From Allobutyricicoccus pentlandensis (GTDB taxonomy: Bacteria; Bacillota; Clostridia; Oscillospirales; QAMX01): 5,434 bases of DNA. Position 1 is the first letter of the stretch. Every line of letters begins with the position of its first letter. The translations under genes and the position numbers were made by a program. Below the pieces are notes generated by a model. It was not told the DNA's origin, made no database searches, and saw nothing but the letters and a program-made list of their open reading frames with translations. Location: positions 1-5,434 of the forward strand of contig CAJFPH010000107.1 in assembly GCA_904398645.1 (NCBI GenBank). The letters are read 5' to 3'. Shown one piece after another: positions 1-4,377 of the stretch.

Positions 1-447
1 AAGCAGAAAATACTGCGGGATACTCCAACGAAAATAGATGGCGCCCTTTTCAATTACCGCAGGATCATCCGTAAAAATTGCCATAATCTCTGCCGGAAAG
101 AAAATTGTCACCACTGTAAAAACAGCGACAATTCCCAAACAGATTCGCAGCATAATCGTCACAGTTTTTCGGATTGAGTCACGATCTCCCGCGCCCCAAA
201 ACTGTGCCGTCAACACGGCGGCGCCGCCGCCCATACCCATACACAGAATATGAAAAATATTGATAAAGTCATTGGCAAGAGACGATCCGGAAATCTGTGT
301 CTCGCCATAGCTGCCCAGCATAACGGTATCCATGATGCTGACGCCGATGGTAATCATATTCTGCGCCACAATCGGAAGCGCAAGGAACAAAATGGTCTTA
401 TAAAAATGTTTGTCCTTTACAAAAAGCCTATCGACTAAAGCGTTCAA
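1..447 (-). CDS. MATE-family multidrug efflux transporter, N-terminal part (truncated by window edge)
   Basis: The first 149 residues of a polytopic membrane transporter; the reading frame stays open to position 1, so the rest (MATE proteins are usually about 440-460 residues) lies outside. Visible hallmarks are the N-terminal segment FYKTILFLALPIVAQN (residues 15-30), then a helix with MDTVMLGSYG (39-48), a glycine-rich GMGGGAAVLTAQFWGAGD stretch (71-88), and FFPAEIMAIFTDDPAVIEKG (116-135), all typical of the NorM/MepA/DinF superfamily. Predicted membrane spans lie near residues 15-37, 55-80 and 95-117. Family members export cationic drugs, dyes or metabolites by Na+ or H+ antiport at the cytoplasmic membrane; the substrate cannot be read here. 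Start: an in-frame TGA at 457-459 leaves the TTG at 445-447 as the only upstream start, giving MNALVDRLFVKDKHF; the next ATG would cut into the first span. GGAAAGGA (460-467) lies 12 nt upstream. The gene overlaps the end of the MarR gene by 20 nt, implying one operon and possibly translational coupling. Confidence 0.93.
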   Translation of the reverse strand, partial: MNALVDRLFVKDKHFYKTILFLALPIVAQNMITIGVSIMDTVMLGSYGETQISGSSLANDFINIFHILCMGMGGGAAVLTAQFWGAGDRDSIRKTVTIMLRICLGIVAVFTVVTIFFPAEIMAIFTDDPAVIEKGAIYFRWSIPQYFLL

Positions 448-844
448 TGTTTTGTTTCATCCTTTCCAGGTAGTTCTGAAATGACGTGGCCTCTTCGGGT
501 GAAAAACCGTCCAAAAGCATCTCGCTGAGAGTTTCGTCCAGTTCGTCCAAAACAGCAATCTGCGCACGGCCCTTCTCCGTCAGACACACACGGATCGCAC
601 GGCGGTCCTGTGGAACAGAATGCCTTTCAATCAGCCCGTCCTTCTCCATGACATTTAGCAGACTGACCGTCGTAGCCGGCGTAATGTCACAATACCGGCT
701 AATTTCCACCTGGATACAATCGCCATATTCCTCAAGGGTACGTAAAACCTTGGTATGTCCCGACTTAATGCCGCGTGCGCTGTAGGTCTCTCTCGTAAAA
801 TTTAGATGGCGCATGGCTACGCCAATAAAATATCGTTGAAACAA
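428..844 (-). CDS. MarR-family winged-helix transcriptional regulator (likely repressor of the MATE operon)
   Basis: A 138-residue cytoplasmic DNA-binding protein, the usual MarR length. The winged helix-turn-helix is clear: helices over residues 42-70 (GDCIQVEISRYCDITPATTV followed by SLLNVMEKDG), recognition helix about 55-69, and a wing ending in SVPQDRRAIRVCLTEKG (76-92), the conserved DxRxxxxxLTxKG signature. Flanking N- and C-terminal helices would form the dimer interface. MarR proteins usually repress their own operon and release DNA on binding a small ligand. Start choice: TTG at 842-844 is preceded by a very strong GGAGG-rich site (849-861). The frame is open up to an ATG at 940, but that ATG overlaps the putative -35 box, so the longer 170-residue version is unlikely; an internal ATG at 814 would remove N-terminal helix residues and has no good site. 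The gene precedes and overlaps a MATE efflux gene, which strongly suggests it controls that pump. The ligand is unknown. Confidence 0.93.
   Translation of the reverse strand: MFQRYFIGVAMRHLNFTRETYSARGIKSGHTKVLRTLEEYGDCIQVEISRYCDITPATTVSLLNVMEKDGLIERHSVPQDRRAIRVCLTEKGRAQIAVLDELDETLSEMLLDGFSPEEATSFQNYLERMKQNIERFSR
460..467 (-). promoter_or_regulatory. Ribosome binding site for the MATE gene, inside the MarR coding region
   Basis: GGAAAGGA on the minus strand lies 12 nt upstream of the TTG start at 447. The spacing is somewhat long and the start codon is weak. Ribosomes finishing the MarR gene at 428 pass directly over this start, so translation may depend on coupling. Confidence 0.5.
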
Positions 845-848
845 AATG

Positions 849-861
849 CCTCCCTCCCCTC
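849..861 (-). promoter_or_regulatory. Strong ribosome binding site deciding the TTG start of the MarR gene
   Basis: The minus strand reads GAGGGGAGGGAGG. It contains two overlapping GGAGG cores, 4 and 8 nt upstream of the TTG at 844. This supports a 138-residue protein over the longer open frame. Confidence 0.8.
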
Positions 862-864
862 TAT

Positions 865-882
865 TGTATCGTCTGTATCGTC
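865..882 (+). repeat. Tandem 9-bp direct repeat in the marR leader
   Basis: TGTATCGTC occurs twice back to back (865-873 and 874-882). On the transcript it reads GACGATACA twice, between the predicted start of transcription and the ribosome binding site of the MarR gene. Its role is unknown; it could be a regulator site or replication slippage. Confidence 0.75.
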
Positions 883-898
883 GCAAAAAATACGACTC

Positions 899-924
899 CT
901 TATAATTAGATATCTTATTATAAG
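899..924. promoter_or_regulatory. 26-bp near-perfect palindrome over the marR -10 box (candidate MarR operator)
   Basis: The plus strand reads CTTATAAT, T, AGATATCT, T, ATTATAAG. The outer 8-bp arms are exact reverse complements and the central AGATATCT is self-complementary; only the pair at 907 and 916 mismatches, so 12 of 13 pairs match. It covers the predicted -10 hexamer (912-917), so a bound dimer would block RNA polymerase. MarR proteins typically bind AT-rich palindromes of about 16-20 bp in their own promoter. The sequence is AT-rich, which makes chance symmetry easier, and the function is inferred. Confidence 0.6.
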
Positions 925-940
925 AACTGACAAATGTCAA
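912..940 (-). promoter_or_regulatory. Predicted sigma-A promoter of the marR-MATE operon
   Basis: On the minus strand a perfect -35 box TTGACA (935-940) and a -10 box TAAGAT (912-917, four of six consensus bases) are separated by 17 bp. Transcription would start near 905, giving a leader of about 60 nt. The downstream overlap with palindromes fits a repressible promoter. Confidence 0.65.
928..939. promoter_or_regulatory. 12-bp perfect palindrome over the marR -35 box
   Basis: TGACA-AA-TGTCA on the plus strand is a 5-bp inverted repeat with a 2-bp centre that shares bases with the -35 hexamer (935-940). It could be part of an operator together with the adjacent 26-bp palindrome, whose centre is 22 bp away, about two helical turns. 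Part of the symmetry may be a by-product of the TTGACA consensus. Confidence 0.45.
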
Positions 941-990
941 GCGGTTGTCGTATTTTTGGCGATAATATCAAAAAAACCTCCGTTTTTAAG

Positions 991-1028
991 AAAAAAGGCC
1001 AGAAACAAAGAACGTTTCTGGCCTTTTT
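991..1028 (-). terminator. Intrinsic terminator of the two-component operon
   Basis: Just downstream of the kinase stop codon, a hairpin pairs GGCCAGAAAC with GTTTCTGGCC (stem 997-1006 with 1014-1023, 7-nt loop), extended by A/T pairs. On the minus strand it is followed by six T residues (991-996). The flanking A and T runs are symmetrical, so it could also stop transcription from the plus side. It separates the kinase from the marR promoter. Confidence 0.9.
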
Positions 1029-1046
1029 CCCAATATAAAGCAATTG

Positions 1047-2993
1047 TCAGTGTGACGCCTGTTTTTCAATAGACACCGTCACATCAGACCCGGGCTCTGC
1101 TTCCGGGTCCAGCCGCTCCGGTTCTGCATACACCGGGAAACGCAGGATTACCTTAAAAAGATCCCCGTCGAGCTGAATGTCAAAAACACCGCCCTGAAGC
1201 TCCGTCAGACTCTTCGCTATGGAAATACCAAGCCCGCTGCCCTCGCTGCCGCGCGACGAATCGCCGCGGATAAACCGCTCCATCAACGCCTCTGCCGAAA
1301 TATTCAGTTCACTGGCAGAGATATTTTTAGCAGTGATTTCAACCATACCGCCATGCACCGTAATATCAAAATAGGCCCGTGTTCCCGGCATGGCATATTT
1401 ACAGATGTTTTGCAAAATATTGTCGAATACGCGCCATAAGAGCCGGCCGTCTGCATGAATATATGCGCCTGTCTCCGGTGCGCCGACCACCGCCGTGATG
1501 CGGCTTTTCTCAAGCCGCTCGCCATACTCGCCAAGGGACTGGTTTAACAGTTCTACGACATCGGTGCGCTCTGCATTTACGGCAATCACACCCGCCGACG
1601 CCTTGGACGCCTCAATGATATCCTCTGTCAATTTCTTGAGTTTTGCCGATTGGCGCTCCAGCACCTCAATATATGCCGCAGCCTTTGTTCCCTCCAAATT
1701 TTCCTTTTTCAAAAGGTCAATATAATTAATAATGGAAGTCAAAGGCGTCTTAATATCATGGCTGACATTTGTAATCAGCTCCGTTTTAAATCGTTCGCTC
1801 TTCATACGCTCATTGACAGCCTTTGTAATGCCCTCATTGATCCGGTTTAAGTCTTCCCCGTGCTTTTTGAAATCATAGTAAAGGTTTTCCGTTTTGATTT
1901 TGTGATCAAGATCTCCGTTTGCCAGCGCCTCGCCGCCCTTTTGCAGCGTTTTCATCTGGATCGTAATGATACACAAAAGCGCCAACACGCCCAAGTCAAG
2001 CGTCATAAAGATCAGGAATCCCATAAAACTGCCTTGCCCACTTAACAAGAGCACCGCAACCATGTTAACGAGGACAAAAATACAGTACGCGATGACCACG
2101 CGCCACGTCAGAGAAATTCCGAGCACAATCTTACGGATGAATCGGAAGATCATGCGGAAAAACCGATAAATCACGGTATTGCGCCACCACTTCCCGACCT
2201 TTAAACGTGCCGCCAGTGTCATACAAAATGCATAGACCAGAATCGCATAAAATAAGATAGAGAGCGAAACCGCCACAATTCGAACGATTGCCGTGCTGTA
2301 AATCGCGTCGGAAACGGCTGCGCCCCAGATACACCCGACACAGATCAAAATTGCCAAATACAGATCAAATGGGATTTTATCCTGACGGATCAACTCGCAC
2401 CGTTCCGTACCGGGCCGATGTCCTGCCGAGCACATCAAAAACACAAACAATGCAAAGGAGACGATCAGCATCGTGACCCCTGCAACGATGGCCGTATAGC
2501 GAATGCCATATAAAAACCCGACAAACTGCTCCAGGGAGTAAAAGGCGTCCACGGGCTGGAGCGGCGTACGGAGGTAAGCGTCCAACACAATTTCACGCTG
2601 CTCCGATTCGCCGGTGTCTGCGTCCTCATATAAATACGTATCTAAAAAATAACCGGAAAGTACCTTTTCGGCAGAGGCATCTCCTCTCGTGTCCTCAAAG
2701 ACAGTTCCGTAATCGTCCCGGATAACAAAGAAATAATTTCCGTCCGCTATTTCCTCCAAATATGTTTCAAAATAACCACTGCGATAATAGGCCTCCGTAT
2801 AAGATACCTCTCGAATGACGCTGTCCTGACAGATCCAGCTCTCATAAAAATCCGGTTCTTTGTAGTACCAATTATCTTCCGCCGCAATTAACACCGTAAC
2901 GGCGCAGCCAATCACACCTGCCGTCAGGATTACCAGCAAAAAGAACGCCGTAATTCGCGCCCACAACGCCTGCGTCAGTTTTATCCTGCCCAT
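1047..2993 (-). CDS. Membrane sensor histidine kinase, multi-span sensor region, partner of the adjacent response regulator
   Basis: A 648-residue inner-membrane kinase. A first span (about 14-37) is followed by an extracytoplasmic region (about 38-164) rich in Tyr, Asp and Glu, then spans near 165-189, 209-228, 232-259, 298-319 and 322-345. A HAMP-like linker (about 345-395) leads to the dimerisation domain with the H-box NVSHDIKTPLTSI, predicted phospho-acceptor His412. The ATPase domain shows the N-box NILQNICKY (Asn525, Asn529, Lys532), the F-box region MERFIRGDSSR (571-581) and the G2 box GSGLG (585-589). A classical DxGxG G1 box is absent; NISASELNIS (557-566) stands in its place, as in a common Firmicutes subgroup of VanS-like kinases, so activity is still expected. 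About 28 residues beyond the ATPase core form an acidic, Pro-rich tail. The signal is unknown. Start ATG at 2993 has GGAGG at 3002-3006 with 8-nt spacing, placed in the end of the regulator gene 3 nt upstream, so the two are co-transcribed and probably co-translated. Confidence 0.95.
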   Translation of the reverse strand: MGRIKLTQALWARITAFFLLVILTAGVIGCAVTVLIAAEDNWYYKEPDFYESWICQDSVIREVSYTEAYYRSGYFETYLEEIADGNYFFVIRDDYGTVFEDTRGDASAEKVLSGYFLDTYLYEDADTGESEQREIVLDAYLRTPLQPVDAFYSLEQFVGFLYGIRYTAIVAGVTMLIVSFALFVFLMCSAGHRPGTERCELIRQDKIPFDLYLAILICVGCIWGAAVSDAIYSTAIVRIVAVSLSILFYAILVYAFCMTLAARLKVGKWWRNTVIYRFFRMIFRFIRKIVLGISLTWRVVIAYCIFVLVNMVAVLLLSGQGSFMGFLIFMTLDLGVLALLCIITIQMKTLQKGGEALANGDLDHKIKTENLYYDFKKHGEDLNRINEGITKAVNERMKSERFKTELITNVSHDIKTPLTSIINYIDLLKKENLEGTKAAAYIEVLERQSAKLKKLTEDIIEASKASAGVIAVNAERTDVVELLNQSLGEYGERLEKSRITAVVGAPETGAYIHADGRLLWRVFDNILQNICKYAMPGTRAYFDITVHGGMVEITAKNISASELNISAEALMERFIRGDSSRGSEGSGLGISIAKSLTELQGGVFDIQLDGDLFKVILRFPVYAEPERLDPEAEPGSDVTVSIEKQASH

Positions 2994-2996
2994 AAG

Positions 2997-3683
2997 CTAA
3001 ACCTCCAGCTTATACCCTTGCCCCCAAACCACTTTCAAATAGCGTGGTTCTGAAGGATTGATTTCCAGTTTTTCCCGAAGGTGGCGGATATGAACCGCAA
3101 TAGTGCCCTCCGCACCCAGCGGCGTATCATGCCAAACTTCCCGGTAAATCTGTGAAGACGAGTAGACTTTGTTGGGGTTTTCCAGAAAAAGCTTTAAAAT
3201 ATCGTATTCTGTCGGCGTCAGCATGACAGGCTCGCCGTCCAAAGTAACCGACTTGCTCTTATCATCCATCTCAATACCACCGGCACGGAGAACGTCCTCC
3301 CGTTTCGGCAGGCCGCCAAGCTGCGTATACCGGCGCAGCTGTGCGCGCACACGCGCAATCACCTCCAGCGGATTAAACGGCTTCGTGATATAGTCGTCGG
3401 CGCCGACGGTCAGCCCCAGGATCTTGTCCATGTCTTCACTTTTGGCGGTCAACAGAATCACCGGGATATTATATGCCTCTCGCAACTTCGTAGTCGTCGC
3501 CATACCGTCAAGACCCGGCATCATAATATCCATCAAAACAAGGTGCACCTCATTTTGACGGAGTATATCAAGCGCGGCCTGACCATTTTCAGCCTGCAAA
3601 ACATGATAGCCCTCCGCGGTGAGATAGATTTGCAGAGCATTTCGAATATCTTTCTCGTCGTCACAAACCAGAATGTTGTACAT
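2997..3683 (-). CDS. OmpR/VanR-like two-component response regulator
   Basis: A 228-residue cytoplasmic transcription factor of normal length. The receiver domain (about 1-118) has the acidic pocket Asp8/Asp9, the phospho-acceptor Asp52 in LVLMDIMMPGLDG, the switch Thr79 in VILLTA, and Lys101 in the YITKPFNP motif. The C-terminal winged-helix domain (about 130-228) shows MLTPTEYDILKLFLENPNKV, then the recognition helix region GTIAVHIRHLREKLE (193-207) and the ending RYLKVVWGQGYKLEV typical of the family. The partner kinase begins 3 nt downstream, so phosphate transfer from its His412 to Asp52 is the expected pathway. The VanR-like resemblance is a subgroup statement from recall and does not imply glycopeptide resistance; no van genes are present here. 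ATG at 3683 is preceded by GGAGG (3692-3696) with 8-nt spacing. Target genes are unknown; autoregulation is suggested by repeats upstream of its promoter. Confidence 0.96.
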   Translation of the reverse strand: MYNILVCDDEKDIRNALQIYLTAEGYHVLQAENGQAALDILRQNEVHLVLMDIMMPGLDGMATTTKLREAYNIPVILLTAKSEDMDKILGLTVGADDYITKPFNPLEVIARVRAQLRRYTQLGGLPKREDVLRAGGIEMDDKSKSVTLDGEPVMLTPTEYDILKLFLENPNKVYSSSQIYREVWHDTPLGAEGTIAVHIRHLREKLEINPSEPRYLKVVWGQGYKLEV

Positions 3684-3702
3684 GTTCCCAACCTCCGTCT
3701 TT

Positions 3703-3731
3703 AGTATAGCTGGAATTCGTTTAAGAAAAAA
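3703..3731 (-). promoter_or_regulatory. Candidate promoter of the response regulator-kinase operon
   Basis: A -10 box TATACT (3703-3708, five of six consensus bases) has no good -35; 17 bp upstream is only TTTTTT (3726-3731). A weak -35 with direct repeats just beyond it is the usual layout of promoters activated by OmpR-family regulators. Caveat: the implied start near 3697 leaves a leader of only about 14 nt, with the ribosome binding site at its very end, so the true promoter could lie further upstream. Confidence 0.4.
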
Positions 3732-3769
3732 GCCGGATAACTCTTAAGGTTTCCTTAATAAGCCGGATA
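3730..3769 (+). repeat. Pair of 10-bp direct repeats AAGCCGGATA, 30 bp apart
   Basis: AAGCCGGATA is present exactly at 3730-3739 and 3760-3769. The 30-bp period is close to three helical turns, so both copies face the same side of the DNA. They bracket the CTTAA repeats in the 115-nt space upstream of the response regulator gene. Confidence 0.7.
3743..3758. promoter_or_regulatory. Tandem CTTAA direct repeats, candidate binding site of the response regulator
   Basis: CTTAA occurs at 3743-3747 and again at 3754-3758, an 11-bp period that matches one helical turn and the tandem half-sites used by OmpR/PhoB-type dimers. The same stretch also reads as an inverted repeat TTAAGG-TTT-CCTTAA (3744-3758). 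Relative to the candidate start of transcription it lies at about -46 to -61, a typical activator position. Confidence 0.4.
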
Positions 3770-3798
3770 CAAATCTCCGACCGTGCGTTGCCGGAGCG

Positions 3799-4221
3799 TC
3801 ACGGCAAACGCAGCACCATATTTACTTCATGAATGTCCTCTTCCTCCACTACGTCCGTCTCCACGAAGCCCACACGTTCGTAAAGCCGCCGTGCTGCATG
3901 ATTTCCCCAAATATACGTTGTCCAAAGCACCCGCATTTCATAATCCCGGTAGAGCAAACGGATCAGTGCAGTTAAAAACAGATATCCCCTGCCCCTACCC
4001 TGATATTTGCGGTCAACGATGTACTCCCACAAAAAGTATTCCTTGTGCGCAAAACGCCTCAGCATGGCAAACCCAAAGCAAACGCCGTCCTCAAGCGCAT
4101 AGAAACCAAACGTGTCGTTTCGCAAAAGGTTTTTCTGAATCATTTCCGGCGTGGCAACAAAGGTTTTCTGATCCTCGGCAAGCGCTAATGCAGAATAGGT
4201 CTTAGTAGGTACGATTTCCAT
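3799..4221 (-). CDS. GNAT-family N-acetyltransferase, polyamine-acetyltransferase-like
   Basis: A 140-residue single-domain cytoplasmic enzyme expected to transfer an acetyl group from acetyl-CoA to an amine. The acetyl-CoA pyrophosphate-binding motif A is visible as FLWEYIVDRKYQGRGRGYLF (63-82, with the R/Q-x-x-G-x-G/A pattern in YQGRGRG), and motif B as WGNHAARRLYERVGFVET (105-122). FGFAMLRRFAHKEYFLWEY resembles the strand pair of the BltD/SpeG-like polyamine N-acetyltransferases, so spermidine or spermine is a reasonable guess, but an antibiotic, another small amine or a protein N-terminus cannot be excluded. Start: ATG at 4221 has GGAGAGG (4230-4236) with 8-nt spacing. The frame continues to an ATG at 4308, but that would run through the promoter -10 box and lies next to the upstream terminator, so it is rejected. 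No convincing terminator separates it from the response regulator downstream, so read-through into the two-component operon is possible. Confidence 0.9.
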   Translation of the reverse strand: MEIVPTKTYSALALAEDQKTFVATPEMIQKNLLRNDTFGFYALEDGVCFGFAMLRRFAHKEYFLWEYIVDRKYQGRGRGYLFLTALIRLLYRDYEMRVLWTTYIWGNHAARRLYERVGFVETDVVEEEDIHEVNMVLRLP

Positions 4222-4252
4222 ATTTCTATCCTCTCCATTTACGGTCGTTACC

Positions 4253-4281
4253 ATTATAGCAGAAAGCCAAATGTCCCGCCA
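4253..4281 (-). promoter_or_regulatory. Candidate promoter of the acetyltransferase gene
   Basis: A perfect -10 box TATAAT lies at 4253-4258 on the minus strand, giving a leader of about 26 nt. The -35 at 17 bp spacing is poor (TGGCGG, 4276-4281). It sits between the upstream terminator and the gene, where a promoter is needed. Confidence 0.5.
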
Positions 4282-4313
4282 GCACTCTGAGACGTGACGC
4301 ATACGCATATACG

Positions 4314-4348
4314 AAAAAACCGGCCGCGCAACAAGTTTGCGCGGCCGG
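4314..4348 (-). terminator. Strong intrinsic terminator of the pyruvate:ferredoxin oxidoreductase gene
   Basis: A perfect 12-bp GC-rich stem, CCGGCCGCGCAA (4320-4331) with TTGCGCGGCCGG (4337-4348), has a 5-nt loop. On the minus strand six T residues follow at once (4314-4319). It lies 29 nt beyond the stop codon of the upstream gene, the layout expected for a highly transcribed gene. Confidence 0.96.
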
Positions 4349-4377
4349 CGATTGCCTTTTCAGGCTATTTCCATATC

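Larger units (their letters stand above)
881..962. repeat. 16-bp inverted repeat flanking the marR promoter
   Basis: The left arm TCGCAAAAAATACGAC (881-896) and right arm GTCGTATTTTTGGCGA (947-962) are reverse complements at 15 of 16 positions, with an uninterrupted 11-bp core (886-896 against 947-957). They enclose 50 bp holding the -35 and -10 boxes and two further palindromes. Each arm is itself roughly symmetrical (TCG...CGA at its ends), so each could be one operator for a MarR dimer, one upstream of the promoter and one in the early transcribed region. The match is seen directly; the operator role is inference. Confidence 0.7.

Noticed and set aside
38..438. Two plus-strand open frames over the left edge.
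   Set aside because: They are antisense to the MATE coding frame, which gives a clear family match; no ribosome binding site or domain is visible.
845..940. A longer MarR protein starting at the ATG at 940 (170 residues).
   Set aside because: The ATG overlaps the predicted -35 box, the added residues are not MarR-like, and the TTG at 844 has a far stronger ribosome binding site.
970..987. A-rich and T-rich arms around GGAG (AAAAAC with GTTTTT on the minus strand), considered as a second terminator.
   Set aside because: The stem is almost entirely A/T and would be unstable; the adjacent GC-containing hairpin at 991-1028 explains termination.
3788..3807. Hairpin TTGCCG with CGGCAA spanning the acetyltransferase stop codon, considered as a terminator.
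   Set aside because: The stem is only 6 bp with an 8-nt loop and no T run follows on the minus strand.
3783..4205. A 140-residue open frame on the plus strand.
   Set aside because: It is antisense to the acetyltransferase gene, Pro/Arg/Ser-rich and without a recognisable domain or ribosome binding site: a shadow frame.
4222..4308. A longer acetyltransferase starting at the ATG at 4308 (169 residues).
   Set aside because: The extension reads through the TATAAT box and starts beside the upstream terminator; the ATG at 4221 has a well-spaced GGAGAGG.
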